A stretch of DNA of 55,403 bases from an uncultured Bacilli bacterium (GCA_934098565.1 CAKOON010000006.1:1-55403); one strand, 5' to 3'. Shown: positions 15,892-25,551, counted from the first letter of the stretch. Notes: generated from the sequence alone by a model not told the origin. Translations and numbers: made by a program.

Positions 15892-16530
15892 GTTGGCTAG
15901 GTCTTCGCTTTCTTGTTGCAGTCTAGTTTTAACTAGAGCTTCCGAATTATTTTTTTCAATTTGTTCGAGAATATTTTTATTATTAAGAAGTAAATACTCA
16001 TAATAAGGAATTTTATCTTTCTTTAAAAGACCATATTTAATGGTATTTTCATCTAGAAAAGCTTGACTATCTTTTTGAAAAAGACAAACTACATACCAAA
16101 AGCCATTATCTTCGATGGCTTTTTCATTAATTAATTGATAACCTAAGGTTGTTATTTGGCGTCTTAGTTCGGCTAGATTGTTATTAGATTGTAATATTAA
16201 CTTATTTATGGGTTGTAATTTAGCTTTATTGCTCAAAATATCTAAAATCGTACTAGTTCCCATGCCACTGATGACTAACGTATTTAGTTTAGTGGTATCA
16301 ATATCTTCAAGGCCATTAGTAACGATGGTTGGAATATCTAAGTCTAAACGAGCAATATTTTTACGGGCACTGGCCAAAGCTGATGATTTAATATCAGTCA
16401 AAATAATGCTTTCGACTAAGTGATTTTGGACAGCATATATTCCTAGGTAACCGTGGTCGGTACCAATATCGGCAACTTTATCATTTTTATTAAGAAAAGA
16501 TGCAATGGTTTGTAAACGAAGGCTTAGCAT
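15862..16530 (-). CDS. trmK: tRNA (adenine(22)-N1)-methyltransferase
   Basis: 222 aa, usual for TrmK, which makes m1A22 in the tRNA D-loop using S-adenosylmethionine. SAM-binding motif I is VADIGTDHGYLGI; the catalytic region includes LVISGMGTSTI and LILQSNNNLAELR. It begins inside the rpoD stop (TAATG) and so is translationally coupled to rpoD. The dnaG-rpoD-trmK order is the Bacilli arrangement. Confidence 0.95.
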   Translation of the reverse strand: MLSLRLQTIASFLNKNDKVADIGTDHGYLGIYAVQNHLVESIILTDIKSSALASARKNIARLDLDIPTIVTNGLEDIDTTKLNTLVISGMGTSTILDILSNKAKLQPINKLILQSNNNLAELRRQITTLGYQLINEKAIEDNGFWYVVCLFQKDSQAFLDENTIKYGLLKKDKIPYYEYLLLNNKNILEQIEKNNSEALVKTRLQQESEDLANLLEECRRIK

Positions 16531-17864
16531 TAGTCTGTTAAGAAATCCTTTAATTTTTTAGCACGTGATGGGTGTCTTAATTTTCTTAAAGCTTTAGCTT
16601 CTATTTGACGAATACGTTCACGGGTTACATTAAACTTTTTACCAACTTCTTCTAAAGTATGACTAGTACCATCAACAAGACCAAAGCGAAGTTCCAATAC
16701 TTCTTGTTCTCTTTCTTGAAGAGTCAATAAAACGCTCTTAATTTCTTCTTTTAAAATTTCATTAGTAGCATATTCTTCTGGAGACATAGATAGTTCATCT
16801 TTAATGAAATCCCCTAAGTGTGAGTCATCTTCTTCGCCAATTGGTGTTTCTAATGATACGGGGTCTTGGCTAATCTTAATTACTTCTCGAACCTTCTCAA
16901 CAGAAATCCCCATTTTCTTAGCAATTTCTTCTTCAGTTGGTTCCCTATTGAGTTCAAGAGTCATTTGCCTTTGGATACGAGCCATTTTGTTAATCGTCTC
17001 AACCATATGAACAGGAACACGAATAGTACGAGCTTGGTCAGCTAAAGCTCTAGTAATGGCTTGTCTAATCCACCAAGTAGCATAAGTTGAAAATTTGAAT
17101 CCCTTATCATAGTCGAATTTTTCAACTGCTTTCATTAACCCAATGTTACCTTCTTGAATTAAATCTAGAAAAAGAAGACCACGGCCAACATATCTTTTGG
17201 CAATAGATACAACTAAACGTAAGTTAGACTCCGCTAAAACTCTTTTAGCATCTTCATCACCAGCAGCAGCGGCCACAGAATATTTCATTTCCTCTTCCAT
17301 AGTAAGTAAAGGAATTTTACCGATTTCTTTTAAATACATACGAACCGGGTCGTTAATATTAACGTCTTTTGTTAATTCTTCATCAGATAAGACTAATTCT
17401 TCTTCTACCTGTCTATTAGAGCCAGAATTATCATCATCACTAACGATATCAATATGATTATCTATTAAAGAATTATATAATTCATCTAAAGAGTCAGAGT
17501 CTAATTCTAAACCTTTTAAATGCTCCGCTAAAGTTTCATAGGTAATAAAGCCTTGTTTTTTACCCAATTCAATCAATTCTTTTTCACGGTCTTTTAAAGT
17601 TTTGATTTCATCAACAGCAGTTGTTTTTACTTTAGCAGTTGTTTCTTTAACTGGTTTTACTTTTTTCGTTTCTTTTTTCTTTGCTTCTGTAACGTCTTTT
17701 AGAACAATATTTTTATCACTTAGTTCCTTATACAATATTTTAACGTCCTTTGGTGTCAAGCTATTTTCACGAACAGCTTTTGCCACATCTTCATAACTAA
17801 CATATTTTTTTGCTTCATTAATTTTTATTAAATTTTCTAATACCTTTTGTAATTTATTATTCAT
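16530..17864 (-). CDS. rpoD: Primary RNA polymerase sigma factor (sigma A)
   Basis: 444 aa. An N-terminal Lys-rich region with two region 1.1-like copies (SYEDVAKAV... and TYETLAEHL...) precedes region 1.2 (DPVRMYLKEIGKIPLLT). Region 2 has DLIQEGNIGLMKAVEKFDY and YATWWIRQAITRALADQ for core binding and -10 recognition. Region 4.2 has TLEEVGKKFNVTRERIRQIE for the -35. The apparent duplication of the 1.1-type module makes it longer than the 371-aa B. subtilis SigA. It lies 2 nt after dnaG. Confidence 0.97.
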   Translation of the reverse strand: MNNKLQKVLENLIKINEAKKYVSYEDVAKAVRENSLTPKDVKILYKELSDKNIVLKDVTEAKKKETKKVKPVKETTAKVKTTAVDEIKTLKDREKELIELGKKQGFITYETLAEHLKGLELDSDSLDELYNSLIDNHIDIVSDDDNSGSNRQVEEELVLSDEELTKDVNINDPVRMYLKEIGKIPLLTMEEEMKYSVAAAAGDEDAKRVLAESNLRLVVSIAKRYVGRGLLFLDLIQEGNIGLMKAVEKFDYDKGFKFSTYATWWIRQAITRALADQARTIRVPVHMVETINKMARIQRQMTLELNREPTEEEIAKKMGISVEKVREVIKISQDPVSLETPIGEEDDSHLGDFIKDELSMSPEEYATNEILKEEIKSVLLTLQEREQEVLELRFGLVDGTSHTLEEVGKKFNVTRERIRQIEAKALRKLRHPSRAKKLKDFLTD

Positions 17865-17866
17865 AA

Positions 17867-19612
17867 TTACATCACACTTCCTTTTTTTATTTTAATAATT
17901 TGATTAGCAATGGCTAATTTTTTTTCTAAATCCAATTCTTCGGATAATTGCTTTGTTAATTTGGCAATATCTTCTCTACTTTTTTCCCTTTCATAACTTT
18001 TAATAGTAAGCAAGAAATTTTCTTCACTTAAATCTTTATCATCGGCGATTATTTGTTCAACTTCTTTACTAAGTTCTTCATTATAAGAAATATAAGTAAT
18101 AAAATCAGCGACCGTTATATTATAATTCTTCTCAACAAAAAAAACAATTTCATTTGCAATACTACGATAAGTTTTATTAGGAAAAAAGCCAATTCTTTCT
18201 TGATATTCTAAGACATACTGGCGATTGTTTAACATATAGTACAATAATTCTTTAGTTATTTTGTCTAAAAGACTGGTTGTTTCTTTAACTGGCGGTTCTG
18301 GCTTTTGAAAAACCTCAGCAGTAATTTTTTTTAAAGATTCCATTTCGCCTAGCCGCTCTTTTAGAACTTCTTTATCGATGTGCGCTATTTGACTTAGCTT
18401 TGTTAAACTTAAATCTTGATAAATTGAATCATTACTCAATTTAATGTCATCTAAAATTTGATTGATAAAATTTGTAAATTCTTTAGTGTTATTAGCATTC
18501 ATGCTTTCTTCTAATGCTTTCATCTTGAAGTCGAGAAAGTCAACAGCCGAGACTAACATTTTCTGATAGCCTTCAATTCCATAAGTAAAGACATATTCAT
18601 CAGGATCTTTTTTAAGACTAATTCTAACAACTTTAACAGGAATGCCACATTTAATTAAAATATCCCCATTTTTCAAAGTAGCAGTCTTGCCAGCTTCATC
18701 ACCATCGAGTGCTAAAATAACATAACCACGCAATTTTTTTATTAAATTAATCTGTTCCTTGGTTAAGGCCGTTCCCATAAGAGCACAGACATTTTTTACC
18801 CCATTTATATATAAGCGTATAGCGTCCATTTGACCTTCAACTAAAATTAAATAGCCTCTTCGTTTAGCCTCTTCCTTAGCTAAATGATAGTTATAAAGAA
18901 AATTGCCCTTTTTATAAAGATACGTTTCTTTAGTATTTATATATTTAGCTAAAGCTTCTCCACGGTATATACGGGCTGAATAGCCAATTATGTGGCCAAG
19001 TTCATCACATAATGGAAAGGTAATACGTCCTCGGAAAGTATCATAAACTTTATTGTCACCACGATTGATGAGGCCTAAAGACTCCAAGGTATCTAAAGAA
19101 TAATTTTTCTTACTTAATAATACTTCTAAGGTATTGGTATCTGGAGCTAAGCCAATCCGAAAATCAGTTATATCTTTATCTTTAAGGCCCCTTTTGTAAA
19201 GATATTCTTTAGCGGTGATACCACTTTTAGTGTTAAGATTATTTTCATAGAACTTATTAACTAGTTCCATTAAGTCATATTCTTTTTGATATTTGAGCAC
19301 AACTTCTTTTTTAATACTACCAGTTAAATTATACCCAATTTTTTCGGCTACTATGCGAACCGCTTCTATAAAAGAAACGTTTTCATAATTTTCCACAAAA
19401 GTAAATACATTACCCGCAGCGCCACAGGAAAAACATTTATAAATCTGCTTAGAAGTTGAAATACTCATACTTGGTGAGTGGTCATCATGAAATGGACAAA
19501 CACATTTATAATCTTTGCCTTTTAAGGTAACCGGAATGTAACTTGCGATGACATCAACAATGTTACAATTCTTTCTGATTGTATTAATTTCTTCACTACT
19601 TACCATTGCCAT
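17867..19612 (-). CDS. dnaG: DNA primase
   Basis: 581 aa. It makes RNA primers for replication. The CHC2 zinc finger uses CPFHDD and YKCFSCGAAGNVF (about residues 38-68). The TOPRIM core has LVEGQMDAIRLY and ALDGDEAGKTA (metal-binding Glu and DxD). The C-terminal 150 residues are the helicase-binding domain. Two start codons (MAM) are 6 bp apart; GAGGGA upstream fits either. Confidence 0.97.
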   Translation of the reverse strand: MAMVSSEEINTIRKNCNIVDVIASYIPVTLKGKDYKCVCPFHDDHSPSMSISTSKQIYKCFSCGAAGNVFTFVENYENVSFIEAVRIVAEKIGYNLTGSIKKEVVLKYQKEYDLMELVNKFYENNLNTKSGITAKEYLYKRGLKDKDITDFRIGLAPDTNTLEVLLSKKNYSLDTLESLGLINRGDNKVYDTFRGRITFPLCDELGHIIGYSARIYRGEALAKYINTKETYLYKKGNFLYNYHLAKEEAKRRGYLILVEGQMDAIRLYINGVKNVCALMGTALTKEQINLIKKLRGYVILALDGDEAGKTATLKNGDILIKCGIPVKVVRISLKKDPDEYVFTYGIEGYQKMLVSAVDFLDFKMKALEESMNANNTKEFTNFINQILDDIKLSNDSIYQDLSLTKLSQIAHIDKEVLKERLGEMESLKKITAEVFQKPEPPVKETTSLLDKITKELLYYMLNNRQYVLEYQERIGFFPNKTYRSIANEIVFFVEKNYNITVADFITYISYNEELSKEVEQIIADDKDLSEENFLLTIKSYEREKSREDIAKLTKQLSEELDLEKKLAIANQIIKIKKGSVM

Positions 19613-19628
19613 AAAATTTATCCCTCTA

Positions 19629-19657
19629 TATATAATATATTAGGGATACCCCCTCAA
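19629..19657 (-). promoter_or_regulatory. Possible promoter of the dnaG-rpoD-trmK operon
   Basis: Minus strand TTGAGG (19657-19652), 17 nt, TATATA (19634-19629). The -10 lies close to the ribosome binding site, so the leader would be short. No stronger pair is visible upstream. Confidence 0.4.
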
Positions 19658-19683
19658 TTTTTTTCAAAAATTGCAAAAAAAAT

Positions 19684-19704
19684 GCAAAAAATTACATTTT
19701 TTGC
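19684..19704 (-). terminator. Hairpin terminator downstream of the hydrogenase gene
   Basis: GCAAAAAAT and ATTTTTTGC form a perfect 9-bp stem with loop TAC, flanked by A and T runs on both sides, so it could act in either direction. The rest of 19613-19869 is very AT-rich with repeated A-tracts and TTGCAA words and no gene. Confidence 0.5.
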
Positions 19705-19869
19705 GTTTTTTTAACTGATTTTGCAACATTTTCCACCATTTTTAAACTTTTTAGAAATAAAATTTATTATAAATTATAAGAAAATTTGCCTTGCAATTTT
19801 TGAAAAAATATTATATATATACATAAGATATATGAGTTCTTAAGACTAATTTCCTTATTATATATGAAC

Positions 19870-21300
19870 TTATTTATTGTTTTTAAAATAAGTAGTATTT
19901 GGTTTGAAAGTAGTATGAAGAATTTCTTTAGCTTTCTTACTACCTGGATATTTTAGATAATTACTATAAAGTCTTAGGATATCTGGATTACGATAACTTA
20001 AACGAATTTCTTTTTTAGCATCAATTTCATAAAGACTACTAGCTCTTTTCTCACGGGCTTCTTTTTGTTTAGGACCAATTAACTTAGGCTGACCGCCACC
20101 GCCGATACAACCATTCGGGCAATTCATAACTTCAATCATAATATATTCTTCTAAATGGGGTAAAATTTTTTCCAAATTAGGAAGGCCATAGACACAAGCA
20201 ACTTTATAAGTCTTATCTAAAATTGTAATCGTAGCTTCTCTAACCCCTTCAAAACTTCTTAAAGCTTGAAATTGGAGAAAATCTTTGGCCGTATCAACCC
20301 CGGTTAGATAAAAGTAAGTAGTTCGAAGAGTGGCTTCTAAAACACCACCACTAGTACCAAAAATATTGCCGGCCCCGCTGCCATCTGGCAAAATTTGATC
20401 AAAATCACTATCTGGTAGATTTGCTAAATCAATATTTAATTTTTTTAGTAATAAAGACATTTCATGGGTAGTTAAACAGTAATCCATTCCTTTTAATTCT
20501 GGACGTTTAATTTCCATTTTTTTAGCCGTGCAAGGAGCTAACATGACATTAATGACTCTTTTAGAAATCTTTTTTTGTTTGGCAAAGAGGTATTCATTGA
20601 TAATGCCGGCTTGCATCATGATGGGACTTTTTGTACTCGAAAGATGTGGTAATAATTCAAAATGATAAATCTCACAGTATTTAACCCAAGAGGGGCAGCA
20701 AGAAGTAAACAGTGGTAAATCAGCATTATTATTTAACCGATTAACCAGTTCCATTGCTTCTTCCATGACCGTTAAATCAGCCCCAAAAGTCAAATCAAAA
20801 ACATAATTAAAACCGGCTTGCTTTAAGGCTGTAACCAATTTTTTAGTAACGATACTTCCATTTTCAAAGCCAAACTCTTCACCAATGGTAGTCCTTATCG
20901 CAGGGGCCACCGAAATAGTCACAATATCATTTTTATCTTGCAAAATTTCCAAAACTTTTTCGTAATCATTTCTAGTATCTAAAGCGTTAAAAGGACAGTT
21001 TAAAATACATTGACCGCAGTTGATACACACAGGTCTTTTAACTTCATTCTTATTGTATTTGATACCAACCGTATTTTCACAGATTCTTTTACAAAGACCG
21101 CAATTTGTACACTTTTCTCTATCAAATTGTAAAGTGCAATTATTCTTTTCGATCCATAAAGCATTAGACGTATCCTTAATAAATTCTTCCTTGGAAGCAC
21201 CACATTTAGGGCAAACATAATCAGTATTTAAGGATAGAAATTTTGTTTTAGTAGCTATTTCATCGTAAATAAAGCCACATTTTTGACATATATATTTCAT
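19870..21300 (-). CDS. [FeFe] hydrogenase with an N-terminal rubredoxin domain
   Basis: About 476 aa. Evolves or consumes H2, probably disposing of fermentation electrons. Domain order: a rubredoxin-like domain (CQKCGFIYDE and CPKCGAS, residues 4-45), a two-[4Fe-4S] ferredoxin domain (CTNCGLCKRICE and CINCGQCILNCP, about 65-110), then the H-cluster domain with L1 TSCCPSW, L2 APCTAKKME and L3 MNCPNGCIGGGGQP, followed by a small-subunit-like C-terminus. All H-cluster Cys ligands are present. ATG 21300 follows AGAGAGG. Maturases HydEFG are not in the window. The rubredoxin domain suggests a rubredoxin/rubrerythrin-type electron link, perhaps in oxygen stress. Confidence 0.9.
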   Translation of the reverse strand: MKYICQKCGFIYDEIATKTKFLSLNTDYVCPKCGASKEEFIKDTSNALWIEKNNCTLQFDREKCTNCGLCKRICENTVGIKYNKNEVKRPVCINCGQCILNCPFNALDTRNDYEKVLEILQDKNDIVTISVAPAIRTTIGEEFGFENGSIVTKKLVTALKQAGFNYVFDLTFGADLTVMEEAMELVNRLNNNADLPLFTSCCPSWVKYCEIYHFELLPHLSSTKSPIMMQAGIINEYLFAKQKKISKRVINVMLAPCTAKKMEIKRPELKGMDYCLTTHEMSLLLKKLNIDLANLPDSDFDQILPDGSGAGNIFGTSGGVLEATLRTTYFYLTGVDTAKDFLQFQALRSFEGVREATITILDKTYKVACVYGLPNLEKILPHLEEYIMIEVMNCPNGCIGGGGQPKLIGPKQKEAREKRASSLYEIDAKKEIRLSYRNPDILRLYSNYLKYPGSKKAKEILHTTFKPNTTYFKNNK

Positions 21301-21422
21301 TTGAACCTCTCTATTATCACCATAAGAATAACACAAATAGTAAATATTTAAAAGTAAAAAGTAAGTAAAAAAATTATAAATTACAAGAATTAAAAGTTCT
21401 TATTAAAGATATTAATAATCAT

Positions 21423-22752
21423 TTAAAAAGCTTTCTTTTCGTACAAAGCAAAAGTGTTAAAAGATTTTACTTTGAAATAATTAGCACGAATGTAGTTATC
21501 AATTTTTTCTGATAATTGGCCACCTTCATAAGTAGTATTTAAAAGAAAATAAGTGGTCTTTTCTAAAGAATTGAAGTATTCTATAACTTTTTCTTCCCCC
21601 AAATAGCCCATATTGCCATTAAGAAGTAAGTCATAAGAGTTAATTGGTTTATTTGATATAGGCATCATACATGATAAAATAAGTATTATTGATATCAGGT
21701 AATTCTTCTAATATTGTATTTTTATTAACTATATAAGTCATAGGAATGTCTTTATATTTAAGACCGTTTTCCCCTTCTTTGAAGTCTTTAGTTAAATATT
21801 GTAGACCAATGGATAAAAGTGGACAAATGAGAAGAATACTTAAAAAGTAATTGAGGTAATGAAAATTAGAATTAGACTTTAGGGATAATGATTTAAGGGT
21901 TTGAGTAAAATCAAAAGCAGAAGTTTTGGTATTTAGAAAATAGATGGCAACGGGAATAATACTCAAGAAAATATGCATAACATTGAAAATAGGATACGCC
22001 ATTATCTGATAAGTTATTAAATATAGTACTTTAATATCTTTGGTCTTAATGTAATAAACTATTAAAGCAATGACTATACTAAGAATGATAATAGTACCTA
22101 TATTAAAGAAACTGTTTTTTTCTTGAAAGGAAAAAAGGCCCAAAAAAGTATAATTGAGGAAGAACGGTAAAGTTTTGGTGATGAGAAAATAACTTAGAAA
22201 GAAAAGACAAGGAATTAAGAAGCCTAAAACTCTTTTTAAAAGACGTTTTGGTTTGTTAAGAAGCAAAATTGATGGTAAGATAAGAAGAATAAAGGATTGC
22301 TTGGTTAAAAAGATAAGACCTAGGATAAGACCAAGTAAAAAGTCGCTTTCTTCATCGAAATCAATAATTAACAAAACAAGAAAAAGAACAAGCAAGTTAT
22401 AACTAGGTCGTAAGATGAAGCTTATTAAAAGAATACTAGGTATAAAGGTTTTAGGATGTTTTTTATATAAATAGAAGTACATAATGCTAGCTATTATGGT
22501 GTTAAGAAGATTAAAGATTATAAAGTTGTTACCTAGTAAGTGCATGATGCTACCGCAAAGAAAGGGGTATAATGGTGTTATTACCATGTTGTAGTCTTTA
22601 TACATTAGAAGATTATTAGCAAAATTATAGGAAAAACCATAATTCCAGATAAGATCGTTATCAGCATTACTAAAAGTTATTAAGATACCTGTATATATAA
22701 ATATTATTAAAAGAACAAGGACGTCTTTTTTAGTAAATCTTATTTTTTTCAT
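21423..22752 (-). pseudogene. GT-C-type membrane glycosyltransferase-like gene split by a frameshift
   Basis: The first frame (22752 to 21649, 367 aa) is a polytopic protein: MKK start, about ten membrane helices, and an early extracytoplasmic Asp (SNADNDLIWNYGF) typical of GT39/GT87-like mannosyltransferases. It ends DAYIK-stop. A second frame (to 21423) continues NKPINSYDLLLNGNMGY and ends FNTFALYEKKAF, which reads as the missing C-terminal domain. Adding one base to the AAA run at 21652-21654 joins them as DAYIKNKPINSYDLL. A single-base deletion, a programmed shift or a sequencing error are all possible. AGGAGG precedes the ATG. Confidence 0.65.
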
Positions 22753-23091
22753 ATGCCAGATCCTCCTACTCTACTATATTATTTTAACATATTTAGGAAA
22801 AAGAAAAAAGTTGTGGAAAGTTTTAAAAAATTGGCAATACCCTTAGGTCTTTAAATTAATTATACAACCACTTTTTGATATTTATTTGATACTAAAAAAA
22901 TGCTATAGATTTGATAAAACAACTCTTTTAACAACTTTAGACTTATAAATAATATATAAATATAATGTCTCGTTAGAATAGTTAGATGGTAGAAATAATT
23001 AAAACGAAGATAAAATATATTATTTTTATTTTCTTTTAAGTTTTTATATGTTACGATTGATTTGTAAGCATAGACTTACATGGAGGGTAAA
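22753..23091. other. Divergent intergenic region
   Basis: 339 bp between a minus-strand and a plus-strand gene. It holds the T-rich element TTTTTTCTTTTTCCTAA (minus, 22809-22793), a ribosome binding site for each gene, and a 6-bp hairpin (TGTAAG, CTTACA) just before the plus-strand GGAGGG. I see no RNA gene or riboswitch. Confidence 0.4.
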
Positions 23092-23877
23092 ATGTTTAAT
23101 TTAAGAAATGGTAATATTTTAGAAAGTGAAAAGAATTTATATGATGCTTTAAAGGGCTATAAATGGTTAATGTCTAATGAAGCTTATTCTTACTTAGAAG
23201 CTTTAATTGCTTTAGAAGTATCAGCTTTAGATTCTAAAACCCATGATGAAAAAAGAGAAGTTTTAAAAAAGTTAGATTTATATAAAAAGATTGCTATTTA
23301 TAATATTTGTATGCGTTCGAGAAAGCTTTTAGTTGATAATGCCAATGGAATTAATTTAAGTTTTATTGAGAATTTTGTTCATCCTGTTGAGTATAAAATA
23401 TATGGTAATGTTAATGGTAGAAGTTTTCCTGTATTTGCTTTTGATATTGAACAGGATAATCCATTCTACATAGGTGATACTGATATTTATTTTACACAAG
23501 TTAGTGATGAGGCTAGAAGAAATGAAATAGAAAGACTTACGAAGAAAATTGAAGAAGAAAAAAATAAGGATAATCCTTATGCAATACACGATGGAATTAT
23601 AAGAACCAATGAAGAAGATGCCTCACGCTGGGAAGCTGATTGTACAGCTAGAATTGCTAGAATGCAAAAAAGTCTTGACGGTTTAGCTAAGTTTGCGGGC
23701 TTAAGTAAAAAAGAAGAAGAAGTAATGATAGCAAAAAATACGCTTGGAAATATTCTTTTAAGTGATATTAATTTAAAAGAAGAAGATTTTAAGCCAATAC
23801 AAGAGGAAGGAATGAAAAGGACTTTAACTAAAAAATATCCTGGAATGAGTGTTCATTGTAATATTAATAATCTATAG
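23092..23877 (+). CDS. Hypothetical cytoplasmic protein
   Basis: About 261 aa with no membrane segment. I do not recognise the family. The N-terminal 85 residues are helical and Leu/Lys-rich. The middle (IYGNVNGRSFPVFAFDIEQD) looks like a beta domain. Residues 145-210 form a charged coiled coil. ATG 23092 is chosen over 23080 because GGAGGG lies 4 nt upstream. It opens the only plus-strand block in the window and has its own terminator. Confidence 0.6.
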   Translation: MFNLRNGNILESEKNLYDALKGYKWLMSNEAYSYLEALIALEVSALDSKTHDEKREVLKKLDLYKKIAIYNICMRSRKLLVDNANGINLSFIENFVHPVEYKIYGNVNGRSFPVFAFDIEQDNPFYIGDTDIYFTQVSDEARRNEIERLTKKIEEEKNKDNPYAIHDGIIRTNEEDASRWEADCTARIARMQKSLDGLAKFAGLSKKEEEVMIAKNTLGNILLSDINLKEEDFKPIQEEGMKRTLTKKYPGMSVHCNINNL

Positions 23878-23903
23878 GTTGGAGCAAAAACTCCGACTTT
23901 TTT
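23878..23903 (+). terminator. Terminator of the 23092 gene
   Basis: GTTGGAG and CTCCGAC (one G-U pair) around CAAAAA, then TTTTTT. Confidence 0.75.
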
Positions 23904-23967
23904 AGTATTTTGAATTGCTTAGGAAAGATAAAAATGATATTATAAATAACAAGATTATGGAGGGTTT

Positions 23968-24576
23968 ATGACTTTTGAGGAAAAATTAAAAAAAGTTAAA
24001 ACTAGGGATGATAATACTAGTTTAATGATTTCCCCACGAATGATTAAAAGAGGTGATGGGCCGGTTAAAGATGATGAGACATTGGCACTTTATTCACATA
24101 TGGATGATAATACAAAAGAATTTGCGGAACAAGTAATCACCAAACTAGTTAGTATTGCTAATTACTTTGAAAGGGATTCGCAAATTCCAATTCAATTTGG
24201 GTTACTTTTATATGATAACTATAATAGTTTAGCTGGTTACTTTCAAAATCCAGAAGATTTTATTTTTGATAATAAAAATAAAATAATTGCGATTTATGCC
24301 TACCCCGTTTTAGTAAATGGAAATGGTTACTTAGATGACTATTATTATGAAGAAGATATTCAAGGATTTGCTTATATCTATTTAAGTTTTGAACAATTAC
24401 TAAGTATTTTTGATAAAAGTGGTATTAAATATTCAATTGATTTAAGTATTGACCATGACATTGATTATTTTAATAATGATGATTTGATGACTAAGTTTAT
24501 CTTTAGTTATACACCAGAGAAAAAGGAAGAAAAAGATGGTATACAAAAATTAAAAAAGAAAAAAAATAAGAAATAA
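23968..24576 (+). CDS. Hypothetical acidic protein
   Basis: 202 aa, acidic, with a Lys-rich tail (KLKKKKNKK). GGAGG precedes the ATG. It is rich in Asp, Tyr and Asn, with segments such as FQNPEDFIFDNKNKIIAIYA. No membrane helix and no family that I recognise. It is probably cotranscribed with the lipoprotein 40 bp downstream. Confidence 0.55.
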   Translation: MTFEEKLKKVKTRDDNTSLMISPRMIKRGDGPVKDDETLALYSHMDDNTKEFAEQVITKLVSIANYFERDSQIPIQFGLLLYDNYNSLAGYFQNPEDFIFDNKNKIIAIYAYPVLVNGNGYLDDYYYEEDIQGFAYIYLSFEQLLSIFDKSGIKYSIDLSIDHDIDYFNNDDLMTKFIFSYTPEKKEEKDGIQKLKKKKNKK

Positions 24577-24615
24577 ATCTTGATTAAAAAGTTATAGAAA
24601 AGAAGGTATTTAAAA

Positions 24616-25056
24616 ATGAAAAAACAAGAATTATTAAGGATTAAAGCTATGATAGTAGCAATTGCTATGGCAGCATCACTTAGTGCCTGCGGCAAAAAAG
24701 CTGTTAAGAATAACGTTAATTTAAAGGAAGAGAAAGCCTCAACAGTAACAAGTAACAAAACGTCTGAGAAGTCAAAATATGTTTACCAAGATAATACTTA
24801 TTATAGTGCCGTAATTATAGAAAATGATAAGGCCTTAATTTATGAAATTATTAATCATGAATATTACCATAACGGTGATAACGCTGTTCGCATTTTTTTA
24901 ACGTACGGTGAGGAGATTACAGTTCCAAGTGATAATATCATCATATTTGAAGGTGAAAATCATCGAGAAAACGCCCTTTACTTCGCTAATTACTATTGTA
25001 GTGAAGTTATCACTTATGATGATTTAAAAGCTCAAAAACGAGAATTAACTAAATAA
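24616..25056 (+). CDS. Hypothetical lipoprotein
   Basis: 146 aa. The signal peptide runs MKKQELLRIKAMIVAIAMAA and ends in the lipobox LSAC, so the mature protein is lipid-anchored on the outer face of the membrane. A Lys/Ser/Thr linker leads to a small domain of about 95 residues (YVYQDNTYYSAVIIENDKAL ... YGEEITVPSDNIIIFEG) that looks like a beta barrel. AGAAGG ribosome binding site. Function unknown. Confidence 0.65.
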   Translation: MKKQELLRIKAMIVAIAMAASLSACGKKAVKNNVNLKEEKASTVTSNKTSEKSKYVYQDNTYYSAVIIENDKALIYEIINHEYYHNGDNAVRIFLTYGEEITVPSDNIIIFEGENHRENALYFANYYCSEVITYDDLKAQKRELTK

Positions 25057-25061
25057 GTAGG

Positions 25062-25169
25062 AATAAATTAATAAAAAAGAATGATGACGAAATAATTGCA
25101 GAAATCATTAATATATTAAAGAAAAAAAGCTATAAAGTTAAAGGCTACAGAATATCAAGAACAAATTAA
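25062..25169 (+). pseudogene. Decayed reading frame after the lipoprotein
   Basis: An open frame with no start codon reads NKLIKKNDDEIIAEIINILK and ends in a TAA at 25167. The helical composition looks like coding sequence, but it lacks a start and a ribosome binding site. It is probably a remnant of a gene of this island. Confidence 0.3.
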
Positions 25170-25229
25170 CTGTTTGTGATAAGTAATATTATTAACGACT
25201 TAGTTGCTTGAGAACTCTAACTACGAACC

Positions 25230-25424
25230 TACATTGCTTTTAAAAAAACTTATAACTTTCCTACTCTACCAGATGGATATTACTTAATTAATGATACATT
25301 AATGTACAATTTATCCATTTTAAAAGATGTTAATGATATTGAATTTAAATATTTAATGGAGTTAGATAATGAATTAAATGAGAGTCTGAATATTCTAGAA
25401 GAATGGGTACTTGAATTATCATAA
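25230..25424 (+). pseudogene. Second decayed reading frame before the tRNAs
   Basis: The frame reads YNFPTLPDGYYLINDTLMYN and continues as a helical acidic tail ending EEWVLELS-stop. It opens just after a stop at 25218 and has no start with a ribosome binding site; the internal ATG at 25302 has none either. It looks like the C-terminal end of a lost gene. Confidence 0.3.
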
Positions 25425-25510
25425 ATTTAAGAATTTAGAATAATTTTCGAGATTTTACACATTTTTTAAACGAAATCTCATAAAATAGTAGTAAATAACA
25501 AGAAGTCTAA

Positions 25511-25539
25511 TTGACAAAATGACTATTTTAAGATAGAAT
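25511..25539 (+). promoter_or_regulatory. Promoter of tRNA-Cys
   Basis: TTGACA (25511-25516), 17 nt, TAGAAT (25534-25539); the tRNA begins 12 bp downstream. Confidence 0.7.
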
Positions 25540-25551
25540 TAAAAATGTGTT

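Noticed and set aside
19660..19800. A-tract-rich region upstream of dnaG as a replication origin
   Set aside because: No DnaA-box cluster (TTATCCACA-like) and no dnaA/dnaN nearby; the A-tracts fit terminators and an AT-rich spacer.
25449..25479. Hairpin GAGATTT/AAATCTC before tRNA-Cys
   Set aside because: The stem is real but has a long loop and no T tail; not enough to call a terminator.
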